This document shows, one piece after another, positions 15,208 to 23,898 of a stretch of DNA of 64,000 nucleotides; the stretch's first letter is position 1, and every line of letters starts with the position of its first letter. The translations under genes were made by a program, and so were the position numbers. This stretch comes from Gemmatimonas aurantiaca T-27 (GTDB lineage: Bacteria > Gemmatimonadota > Gemmatimonadetes > Gemmatimonadales > Gemmatimonadaceae). The notes under the pieces are model-generated. The model made no database searches, was not told where the DNA came from, and saw nothing but the letters and a program-made list of their open reading frames with translations. The DNA lies in NCBI RefSeq assembly GCF_000010305.1, contig NC_012489.1:3603646-3667645 (forward strand), in the 5' to 3' direction.

Positions 15208-17706
15208 TCAGTCGTAGCGGAGGGCATGCATCGGATCGACCTTCGATGCACGGCGTGCAGGCATGAATCCCGCAGTGAGCGCCACGAGCACCAGGACCAC
15301 CACGGCACTCGCGAACACCATCGGATCGTGGCCTTCGAGTTGATAGAGCTGCGATTGGGCGGCGCGGCCGATGGCAAACGCCGCCGCGATGCCAATCACG
15401 GCACCGATGGCCGTCATGACGCCGACCTGGCGCATCACGAGGCCACGCACACGCGCGCCATCAGCGCCCAGGGCCATGCGCACACCGATCTCGCGGGTGC
15501 GCTGTGCCACCGAGTAGGCGAGCACGCCGTACAGCCCCACGCCCGCCAGCAACGTGGCGAGCAAGGCAAACGCCGAGGCCATGGTGCTGATCATGCGATC
15601 GAGGAAGACGTTTTCGCGGACCTGCTGCGGCATCGTCTTGAGATCTTCCACGGGCAGCGTGGGATCGATGGTCTTCATCATGGTGGTGATGCTGCGCAGC
15701 ACCTCAGCGGGCGGCTGCTTCGTGCGCACGTAGAAAAAGAGTGAGCTTCTCGTACCGTCCTGCCGCCAGGGCGTGAAGTACAGCGGCGGGATCTCGCCCT
15801 TCACTTCGGAATAGGCCGAGTTCTTCATCAGTCCCACGATCTGCACATCCAGCGAATCGGCGCCGGAAAGGGACATGAACTTCCCGACCGCGTCGGTGCC
15901 GAGGTTGAACTTCTTCGCAAAGGCCTCGTTCACGATGGCCACCTTGGCGCTGCCGTCCCGATCGACCGTCGTGAACTCGCGGCCACTGAGCAGCTTCATG
16001 CCCGTGGTCGCCAGATAGCTCGCACCAACGGCGTTGAAGCGGGAGTTCGCATCGACGTCGGGTCCGTGCTGGAAACCCTGCACGCGCACATCATTGCCCC
16101 AGTTGTTGCCACTCACGAGTGGCACCAACCCGGAGGTCACCTGCGTGACTCCCGGCAGCGCGGCAAGCTCCTGCTCGATGCGCTCGTAGAGCACGCCGGC
16201 CCGTGTGCTGTCGTAGCCACTGCGCATGGGCGACACATTGAAGGTGGCCAGATGGTCCACGTCGAAGCCAAGATCGGTGCGCGACACGTTCACCAGGCTC
16301 TTGAGGAACAGGCCAGCCGAAATCAACAGCGCCATGGAGAGCGCGATCTGCGCCGTCACCAGGGCCGTGCGGAAGCGTGATGCGGCACGTCCACCACCGG
16401 TGATCTGGCCGGCGCCGGCGCGGATGACCGAAATGAGATCGGCGCGTGTGCTGTGCAACGCGGGGAAGATGCCGAACAGCAGACCGGTGCTCAGTGCGAG
16501 CACCGCCGCAAACACGATCATCTTCGGCTGCAGCGAGATATCGATGGTGGCGATGGCCTCGGCGGGCAGAAACGCGGCGATGGAGCGCAGCGTCCAGACC
16601 GACACCAGCAGGCTGGCCAGGCCACCGATGGCCGCCAGCAGCAACGATTCGGTGAGCAGTTGGCGCAGCAGTTGGCTGCGCGACGCGCCGAGCGACAAGC
16701 GCACCCCCATTTCCGTGGCGCGCGTGGCGCCCCGGGCCAACAGGAGATTGGCGATGTTCGCGCAGGCAATGAGCAGTACCGTGCCGGTGATGGCGAACAG
16801 CAGCAGGATGGGCGTGCGCGCTTCACGATGGATGCTGCTTTGGCCACGCGCGCCGGGCTCGATCACGATGGAGCGAGCCTTGAAGCGCTTCATGGTGGCA
16901 TCGCTCATCGAGGTCTGGAGCGGCGCCTCCACATCGTTCAGAATGGGGCGATAGAACGCATTGAGCTGCGCGGAGGCCTGCTCGATGCTGCCGCCGGGCT
17001 TGAGGCGTCCGAAGACGTACAACCAGTAACTCCGCCGATTCTCGAACGCGTTTCGCCACGTGGAGACAGCGGCTCGCATGCTCACCGGCACATAGACCAT
17101 CGGCTCGGCCCCGAGCGTCGTCCCTCGGAACCCCGCTTCCGCCACGCCGAGAATGGTGAGAGACTTTCCATTCACGATCAGGGTCTGTCCAACGATTTTG
17201 GGGTCACTCCCGTATCGTTCCCGCCAGAACTCGTGACTCAGTACCGCCACGTAATTGGCACCAATGGTGCCGTCATCGGCCGGCTGCAGCAGCCGTCCGA
17301 TCGTCGGCTTGATACCCAGCAGACCGAAGTAGCCTCCGGAGACGAACATGCCGCGCCCCGAGAACGCTTCATTGCGCACCGAGAGGTTGGCCCCGAAACT
17401 GACGTGGCCTGCCACGCCGGCCAATGCCGTCTGCTTTTGCTCTAAATCGCGGAACATCGGATAGCTGAAGACCGCCTCACAGTCGCCCGCCTGGCCACAG
17501 GATGTCGATCCTGGCTTGGGCCCTGGCGCTGAAAGGTTGACCAGCTCGCCCGGCGCACGGACCGGAAGACTCCGCAGCAGCATCTGATCGAACAGCGAGT
17601 AGATGGCCGCGTTGGCTCCGATGCCAAGAGCCAATGACGCCACAGCGATAGCCGTGACAAATGGCGTCTTGCGCAGCATGCGCAACGCCAGCGTGAGATT
17701 TCTCAT
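15208..17706 (-). CDS. ADOP-type ABC permease (MacB-PCD/FtsX duplicated)
   Basis: An 832-residue permease with the acidobacterial duplicated orphan permease architecture: an N-terminal FtsX helix (ALRMLRKTPFVTAIAVASLA), a large periplasmic MacB-PCD domain, three helices, a second MacB-PCD domain and three C-terminal helices ending in FMPARRASKVDPMHALRYD, the standard family end. The start at ATG 17706 (MRNLTLALRML) is the usual one; a second Met lies three codons upstream. Members of this family are often found without an ATPase; here the adaptor and ATPase genes follow directly, so the system looks complete apart from an outer-membrane channel, which could be the TolC at 40 kb or another. 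The substrate is unknown. Confidence 0.92.
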   Translation of the reverse strand: MRNLTLALRMLRKTPFVTAIAVASLALGIGANAAIYSLFDQMLLRSLPVRAPGELVNLSAPGPKPGSTSCGQAGDCEAVFSYPMFRDLEQKQTALAGVAGHVSFGANLSVRNEAFSGRGMFVSGGYFGLLGIKPTIGRLLQPADDGTIGANYVAVLSHEFWRERYGSDPKIVGQTLIVNGKSLTILGVAEAGFRGTTLGAEPMVYVPVSMRAAVSTWRNAFENRRSYWLYVFGRLKPGGSIEQASAQLNAFYRPILNDVEAPLQTSMSDATMKRFKARSIVIEPGARGQSSIHREARTPILLLFAITGTVLLIACANIANLLLARGATRATEMGVRLSLGASRSQLLRQLLTESLLLAAIGGLASLLVSVWTLRSIAAFLPAEAIATIDISLQPKMIVFAAVLALSTGLLFGIFPALHSTRADLISVIRAGAGQITGGGRAASRFRTALVTAQIALSMALLISAGLFLKSLVNVSRTDLGFDVDHLATFNVSPMRSGYDSTRAGVLYERIEQELAALPGVTQVTSGLVPLVSGNNWGNDVRVQGFQHGPDVDANSRFNAVGASYLATTGMKLLSGREFTTVDRDGSAKVAIVNEAFAKKFNLGTDAVGKFMSLSGADSLDVQIVGLMKNSAYSEVKGEIPPLYFTPWRQDGTRSSLFFYVRTKQPPAEVLRSITTMMKTIDPTLPVEDLKTMPQQVRENVFLDRMISTMASAFALLATLLAGVGLYGVLAYSVAQRTREIGVRMALGADGARVRGLVMRQVGVMTAIGAVIGIAAAFAIGRAAQSQLYQLEGHDPMVFASAVVVLVLVALTAGFMPARRASKVDPMHALRYD

Positions 17707-17900
17707 AGGCACCAAATCGGAAGGCAGGTCAACGGCAGATGCTCTTCAGGTCGAGCATTCTGACAGCGGCATGCCCAGAAGGGTTTGACTCCGTCGTGGC
17801 GCTCCTAACGGCGGAGGGACAGGCAGGTTTCACGGCCGCAGCCCCCGCAGGTGATCACGGGGTGCTGCGCGCCCATCGGTCACCTCGTTCAGGCCTTCCC

Positions 17901-20900
17901 ATGAGTGCGCATCGTGCCAGCGGTTCCGTGTTCGACGATTCGGTGGGTTCCCCCTACGCTCCGCGTGACGCGTGCGGTGTGGGGTTCATCGCGAGGCAAA
18001 GCGGGGAACGCACCCACGAGGTGGTGAGCCTGGCGGTGGAAGCGGCCGCCCGCCTCGCCCATCGCGGGGCTTCGGCGACCGACAGCTCTGCCGACGGGGC
18101 CGGATTGCTCACGCAGATTCCACGCCGCCTGTTCATCCTCGCGGCGTCGCGACTGGGCATTCACCTGCCCGCCGATGCCTCCATCGGGGTCGGCATGTGT
18201 TTCCTCCCCGTGGAAGCGCACGCGCGCGAGGAAGCCATGTCGCTGGTGACCGACGTGCTGCTCGGCGACGGCATTCCCGTACTCGGCTGGCGCGACGTAC
18301 CCGTGCGCCCGGACGTGCTGGGTCCCTCAGCGCGCGCCTCCATGCCCGCCATCGCGCAGATCCTGGTGAGCCGGCCGGCAGCCAGCGACGACGACGCATG
18401 GGAGCGCCAACTGTATCTCGCCCGTCGCGAGATGGAGCATCGGGCGCTGGCCCGTGGTCTCGAGCCGTTCTACATCTGCTCGCTGTCGTGTCGCACGGTG
18501 GTGTACAAGGGCCTGCTCACCGGCGGACAACTGGGGGACTTCTTCCCCGACCTGCGTGATCCGGCATTCGAGACGGCGATTGCGGTGTTCCACGAACGCT
18601 ACGCCACCAACACGATGCCACGATGGGAGCTCGCACAGCCGTTCCGCATGCTGGGACACAACGGCGAGATCAATACGCTGTGGGGCAACCGCAATGCCAT
18701 GGCGATGCGTGGTCCGCTGCTGGATGCGCCCGACTTCGGTAGCCACGCCGAACGGTTGCGTGATCCCATTCGTCCACGGGGCAGCGATTCGGCCAGCCTC
18801 GACAACGCGCTGGAGCTGCTCGTGCGCGCCGGCCGTTCACCCGTGCACGCGGCCATGATGCTGGTGCCACAGGCGTGGGAGAAGTATCCCGATGTGGAGC
18901 CGGTGGTGAAGGCATTCTACGAATACCACCAGTGCGTGATCGAACCGTGGGATGGCCCGGCGGCGGTGGCCTACAGCGATGGACTGCAGGTGGCAGTGTC
19001 CCTCGACCGCAACGGCTTGCGTCCCTGTCGATACAAGATCCGCGCCGATGGCATGGTGGTCGCCGGCTCTGAAGTGGGCATCGTGGATTTCGATCCACGC
19101 GATGTCGTGGAAACGGGCAAGCTCGGACCGGGCGGCGTGTTTCTCGTGGACACCGCAGGCAAACGTATCGTACGCAACCTGGCCGCCAAGCGCGAAGTGG
19201 CCACGCGGCGTCCGTATGCCCGATGGATCGCGCAGCATATGTCCACCCTGCCCACCACCGATGGCACCGAACCACTCGTGCGCTCCAGCGATGTGCTGCG
19301 GGCCACGCAGGGCGCGTTTGGATACGGGCACGAAGATCTGCGCATGGTGCTCGAGCCGATGGCCACATCAGCCGCCGAAGTGGTGTGGAGCATGGGTGAC
19401 GACGCACCACTGGCCGTACTCTCGGCCACCACGCCGCCGCTCTACTCGTTTTTCCGCCAACGCTTTGCGCAGGTGACCAATCCGCCCATGGACTCGCTGC
19501 GCGAATCGATGGTGATGTCGCTGCGCATGCACCTCGGTCGACGCGGGTCGCCGCTGGTGGAGAAGTCGTCGTACGCCCGCATGCTGCGTATCGAACATCC
19601 GGTCCTGCTCCCCGACGAGATGGCTTCGTTGCGCACGTTTCCGGATGTACCCAGTGCCACACTCGATGCCACGTATGGGGCACATTCGCGGCCTGAAGCA
19701 CTGGAGGCGGCGTTGGACACCCTGTGCCGCCGCGCCGAAGTGGCCGCGCGCAAGGGCGCTCGCCTGCTCATCATCAGTGATCGCAAGGTCAGTGCGGAAC
19801 GTGCACCCATTCCCGCGCTGCTGGCCCTGGGCGCCATTCGTCAGCATCTGGTGCGCACAGGCCTGCGGGCACGCGTCGGGCTGGTGGTGGAATCCGGTGA
19901 CGCCATGGAACAGCATCACATGGCCACCCTGTTCGGCTACGGTGCCGAGGCGGTGCATCCGTGGCTCGCTATGGAAACCGTTGCTACGTTGTTTGCCGAA
20001 GCGCATGGCCGCTCCGACACCGATGCGGAACGACCGGAGCCCGCGCTGGCCCAGTCGCGCTATCGCACGGCCGTGGAAAAGGGTCTGCTCAAGGTGCTCG
20101 CCAAGATGGGCATCTCCACGCTGTCGAGCTATTGCGGCGCGCAGACGTTCGATGCCCTGGGACTTGGCGCCGATGTCATCGACCGCTGTTTCAGTGGCAC
20201 CGCTTCGCCATTGGGCGGGCTGACATTGCGTGAGATCAGCGAAGACGTATTGCTGCGCCATCGCCGAGCCTACGCGACGGATGGTACCGCACTCACGGCC
20301 CTGCCCGACCACGGACGTGTGCGCTTCCGCAAGGACGGCGAGACACACGCGTGGGCACCGCGTCGGGCGCAGTCGTTGCAGCAAGCGGTTGGCAGTGCAC
20401 GCCGGGCCGGCGTGGACCCCGACGAAGCCTGGCGCACGTTCGCGAAGAACAGCGAACAGGCCACGCCGTCGGCGGTGCGTGATCTGCTCACCGTGCGCCT
20501 GGGTACCCCCATCCCGATCGAAGATGTCGAGCCGATGGAAGCGATTCGGGCACGCTTCATTGCCTCGGCCATGTCACTGGGTGCACTGTCGCCGGAGGCA
20601 CACGAGACGCTGACCATTGCGATGAACCGCATGCAAGCCCGCTCCAATTCCGGGGAGGGCGGTGAGGATATCGCGGCCTACGCGGACACCACGGGCGATC
20701 GACGGCACAGCAAGATCAAGCAGGTGGCGTCGGCTCGCTTCGGCGTGACGACCGAGTATCTCGTGAATGCCGAAGAACTCGAGATCAAGATCGTGCAGGG
20801 CGCCAAGCCTGGCGAAGGTGGTCAGCTCCCGGGACACAAGGTCACTGAACTGATCGCGCGGTTGCGTCACAGCACCCCGGGCGTGGGTCTCATCTCACCG

Positions 20901-22514
20901 CCGCCGCATCACGATATCTACAGCATTGAAGACCTGGCCCAGCTTGTTCACGATCTCAAGACCGTGAATCCGCGCGCGCGGGTCGGCGTGAAGCTGGTGG
21001 CCGAATCAGGGGTGGGCACCGTGGCCGCCGGCGTGGCGAAGGCGTTTGCCGACTACGTGCTCATTGCGGGGCACAATGGAGGCACGGGCGCCTCGCCGCT
21101 GTCGAGTATCAAACACGCGGGTTCGCCGTGGGAACTCGGACTGGCCGAAGCGCAGCAGGTGCTGGTGGCCAATGGCCTCCGTCATCGCGTGGAGGTGCGT
21201 GTGGACGGTGGTCTCACCAATGCGCGTGACGTGATCATCGCGGCCCTGTTGGGCGCCGAGTCGTACGGATTTGGCACCGCGCCACTGGTGGCGCTGGGCT
21301 GCGACATGGCGCGTCAGTGTCATCTCAACACCTGCCCTACGGGCATTGCCACACAGCGCGAAGACCTGCGCGCCAAGTTCCGTGGCACCCCCGAGCACGT
21401 GATCGACTATTTCTCGCGGCTGGCCGAAGACGTGCGCACCGAACTCGCGCTGCTTGGTGCACGCTCGCTCACGGAGATCATCGGCAAGGTGGAGTTGCTG
21501 CAACGGGCCGAGCGCCCCGAGCTGCCACGATCCACGATGCTTGATCTGTCGCAGGTGCTCACCGCGCCGCGGCGTTCCGACGAACCGCGTCATCGCACCG
21601 CGGAGCGCAACGAGCGTCACGGCCTGCAGGTCCTCGATGCACAAATCCTCGCCGACGCAGCCACCACGCTCGCCGATGGATCACCGGTGGCCGCGCAGTA
21701 TGCCATCCGCAATCACAATCTCACCGTGGGCGCACGCGTGGCGGGCGCACTGGCAGAACGTTTCGGCAATGCCGGACTGGCCGATGGCACGCTGCAGTTG
21801 GGATTCGCGGGCAGTGCCGGACAAAGCTTCGGTGCGTTCAGTGTGCGCGGCATGCAACTCACTCTCGAAGGCGAAGCCAACGACTACGTGGGCAAGGGAT
21901 TGAGCGGAGGTGAAATCACGGTGCGGCCGTTCCGACTCGCGCGGTATCGAGGAGCCAGTCATCTCAACATGATTCTCGGCAACACGGTGTTGTATGGCGC
22001 CACCGACGGTATCCTGTGTGCCGCGGGACAGGCCGGCGACCGCTTCGGCGTACGCAACTCCGGTGCGTGCGCGGTCGTGGAAGGCGTGGGCAATCACGCC
22101 TGTGAGTACATGACCGGTGGTGTGGTGGCGGTGCTCGGACGTGCGGGGCGCAACTTTGGCGCCGGCATGTCGAATGGCGTGGCGTATGTGTTCGACGAAG
22201 CCGACACATTCGCGAGCCGTCTCAACCACGAGATGGTGCTACTGGCCGAACCTGATGCCGAGGACAACACCCTGCTGTATCTGCTGCTCCGTCTCCATCT
22301 GGCGCGCACGGAAAGTGCCCGGGCACGCTGGCTGCTCGACGACTGGGATCACCAGCATGTGCATTGGCGCAAGGTGAAGCCACGTGGTGCCGGCGAGCAT
22401 GTGGCCCGGATTCGCGAGCGGTGGATCACACGACTGCGCGCACGCCTCTCAGCCGAGCAAGGCAGCAGCGCGCTCGGCGATCGTCGGACTCGGGTCGTCG
22501 AGCAGTCGATATAG
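17901..22514 (+). CDS. gltB: Glutamate synthase, large subunit
   Basis: A 1537-residue GltB that transfers the amide of glutamine to 2-oxoglutarate. The N-terminal class II amidotransferase begins at Cys25 (RDACGVGFIA); a short 24-residue propeptide before the Cys is normal and supports the ATG at 17901 over the 54-codon-longer frame. The central and FMN synthase domains show GEGGED, QVASARFGV, GAKPGEGGQLPGHKV, PPHHDIYSIEDLAQL and the 3Fe-4S ligands in CDMARQCHLNTCPTGIATQ. The C-terminal GXGXG domain ends the protein. No gltD (small, NADPH-oxidising subunit) is present in the window, so either it is elsewhere or electrons come from ferredoxin. Its 3' end overlaps the HEAT-repeat gene by 66 bases. 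Confidence 0.96.
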   Translation: MSAHRASGSVFDDSVGSPYAPRDACGVGFIARQSGERTHEVVSLAVEAAARLAHRGASATDSSADGAGLLTQIPRRLFILAASRLGIHLPADASIGVGMCFLPVEAHAREEAMSLVTDVLLGDGIPVLGWRDVPVRPDVLGPSARASMPAIAQILVSRPAASDDDAWERQLYLARREMEHRALARGLEPFYICSLSCRTVVYKGLLTGGQLGDFFPDLRDPAFETAIAVFHERYATNTMPRWELAQPFRMLGHNGEINTLWGNRNAMAMRGPLLDAPDFGSHAERLRDPIRPRGSDSASLDNALELLVRAGRSPVHAAMMLVPQAWEKYPDVEPVVKAFYEYHQCVIEPWDGPAAVAYSDGLQVAVSLDRNGLRPCRYKIRADGMVVAGSEVGIVDFDPRDVVETGKLGPGGVFLVDTAGKRIVRNLAAKREVATRRPYARWIAQHMSTLPTTDGTEPLVRSSDVLRATQGAFGYGHEDLRMVLEPMATSAAEVVWSMGDDAPLAVLSATTPPLYSFFRQRFAQVTNPPMDSLRESMVMSLRMHLGRRGSPLVEKSSYARMLRIEHPVLLPDEMASLRTFPDVPSATLDATYGAHSRPEALEAALDTLCRRAEVAARKGARLLIISDRKVSAERAPIPALLALGAIRQHLVRTGLRARVGLVVESGDAMEQHHMATLFGYGAEAVHPWLAMETVATLFAEAHGRSDTDAERPEPALAQSRYRTAVEKGLLKVLAKMGISTLSSYCGAQTFDALGLGADVIDRCFSGTASPLGGLTLREISEDVLLRHRRAYATDGTALTALPDHGRVRFRKDGETHAWAPRRAQSLQQAVGSARRAGVDPDEAWRTFAKNSEQATPSAVRDLLTVRLGTPIPIEDVEPMEAIRARFIASAMSLGALSPEAHETLTIAMNRMQARSNSGEGGEDIAAYADTTGDRRHSKIKQVASARFGVTTEYLVNAEELEIKIVQGAKPGEGGQLPGHKVTELIARLRHSTPGVGLISPPPHHDIYSIEDLAQLVHDLKTVNPRARVGVKLVAESGVGTVAAGVAKAFADYVLIAGHNGGTGASPLSSIKHAGSPWELGLAEAQQVLVANGLRHRVEVRVDGGLTNARDVIIAALLGAESYGFGTAPLVALGCDMARQCHLNTCPTGIATQREDLRAKFRGTPEHVIDYFSRLAEDVRTELALLGARSLTEIIGKVELLQRAERPELPRSTMLDLSQVLTAPRRSDEPRHRTAERNERHGLQVLDAQILADAATTLADGSPVAAQYAIRNHNLTVGARVAGALAERFGNAGLADGTLQLGFAGSAGQSFGAFSVRGMQLTLEGEANDYVGKGLSGGEITVRPFRLARYRGASHLNMILGNTVLYGATDGILCAAGQAGDRFGVRNSGACAVVEGVGNHACEYMTGGVVAVLGRAGRNFGAGMSNGVAYVFDEADTFASRLNHEMVLLAEPDAEDNTLLYLLLRLHLARTESARARWLLDDWDHQHVHWRKVKPRGAGEHVARIRERWITRLRARLSAEQGSSALGDRRTRVVEQSI

Positions 22515-23831
22515 CGCCGCATCGGCCGCGGGACGATGTCCCGCGGCCAATGCCGCCATGGCGGCGAGGCGCAACTGAAAATCGTCCGCCGTGATGGCTT
22601 CCATGGTACTCAGTGACACCAGGCGGTTGCGTGCACGGGTCGTGGGTACATGCGCCAGTGCATGGATCATCTCGAGCTGGAACTCGAGTGTGCTCTCTTC
22701 TTCGAGTGCCATCAGCATACGATCAGCCAGCGGATCCGACTCGGGGGAGGCGAACACCAGTGCCAGTGCGCGATTGCGGACATCGCTGGACGGATCCGTG
22801 AGTACCGACTCCAGCCTCGCCATGGCCGCCGGCCCACCGATGCGTCCCAACGCTACAACGGCGGCCGCACGCACGCGCTGATCATCGTGCCGCAGCAACT
22901 TGCTGAGGTCGGGAATGGCCTGGGGAGAACCGCTCTCCCCAAGCAGGCCCGCTGCGTTGCGCACCACATACCAGGTGGGATGCCCGACGTGCGCGCGCGC
23001 CACATCCGCGATGGCAGGATGCGCCGCCGACGCATCGTACAACAACCGACGCTCGGCCGTCTCCGTCGACGCCATGAGCTGCCGGAACAGTGCCCGCGCG
23101 CCGACGGCTCCCGCGCGGCGCAATACGGCGTGCACCCGGTCATAGTCATCGGGCACATCGACGAGATGCTCGACCGCCAATACCAACGCCTCCATGGACG
23201 CGGCCTGCGCGAATCGCGGCGGTTCTTCGATGGATTCGAGCAGACGCACCACCTCTGCAGCGTCGGCCTGCACCACCGCATCAGCCACTTCACGGCGCAT
23301 ATCGCGCACCACTTCCGCCGGCTTGATCGGCGATGGTGTGCTCGGCACGGGATCACGCACCACTGCCTGATGCGACGCAATCACATCGGGTGCCACAGCA
23401 TGCATGCCTGGCGGCGTGGGACGGGGGGAAACGCCGCGCACATGCAGGCGCACATTCCACACCGATAGTGCATCCGCCGTATCGATGATGCTGCCGTGCA
23501 CCGAGGAGGGGGGCCCAACCAGAATCCCCGCCAACTTGATGAGCTCGGCGTCGGTGACCGTGGCACTGATGTCGATCGCTTCGAGATCATGCACACCCAG
23601 CGTCTGACGCAGGATGTCGAGTGCTTCCTGCACCGACGCCGGCGCACCGGCATCGGTCATGTCCGCGCGCAGTGTCACACTGCCCACACGGGCAAGCGCG
23701 CACAGACGCTGCACACTGGTGAGCACGTCCGCCATCGCAGCCTTGTCGCGAAGCTGAGAGACCAGCATCGCGAACGCCGCAGCATAGACGATTTCAAAAG
23801 ACAGGAAGTACTCCGGGAGGTAGGCGCCCAA
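22449..23831 (-). CDS. HEAT-repeat protein
   Basis: A 460-residue protein. The first about 150 residues form an alpha/beta region I cannot name; the rest is a series of helical HEAT/PBS-lyase-type repeats, for example VARAHVGHPTWYVVRNAAGL, DLSKLLRHDDQRVRAAAVVA and the final DDPSPTIAERAAALLG. Such repeats make protein-binding scaffolds. No enzyme motif, signal peptide or clear membrane span is visible. The gene is tail-to-tail with gltB and shares its last 66 bases with the antisense of gltB. It sits 67 bases downstream of the Omp85-like gene on the same strand. Confidence 0.75.
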   Translation of the reverse strand: MGAYLPEYFLSFEIVYAAAFAMLVSQLRDKAAMADVLTSVQRLCALARVGSVTLRADMTDAGAPASVQEALDILRQTLGVHDLEAIDISATVTDAELIKLAGILVGPPSSVHGSIIDTADALSVWNVRLHVRGVSPRPTPPGMHAVAPDVIASHQAVVRDPVPSTPSPIKPAEVVRDMRREVADAVVQADAAEVVRLLESIEEPPRFAQAASMEALVLAVEHLVDVPDDYDRVHAVLRRAGAVGARALFRQLMASTETAERRLLYDASAAHPAIADVARAHVGHPTWYVVRNAAGLLGESGSPQAIPDLSKLLRHDDQRVRAAAVVALGRIGGPAAMARLESVLTDPSSDVRNRALALVFASPESDPLADRMLMALEEESTLEFQLEMIHALAHVPTTRARNRLVSLSTMEAITADDFQLRLAAMAALAAGHRPAADAALYRLLDDPSPTIAERAAALLG

Positions 23832-23898
23832 TATTTAGAGCGCTGCCCGCCTCACGCCAGTGCCCGTCGGCATCTTCGGGAAAAACCGAAAGGTGCGA

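Noticed and set aside
17739-17900. 54-codon N-terminal extension of gltB
   Set aside because: GltB needs only a short propeptide before its catalytic Cys; the extension lies in the divergent promoter region and has no family match.
18670-19701. 343-codon minus-strand frame inside gltB
   Set aside because: Cys/Arg/Pro-rich product antisense to conserved GltB sequence; no supporting signal.
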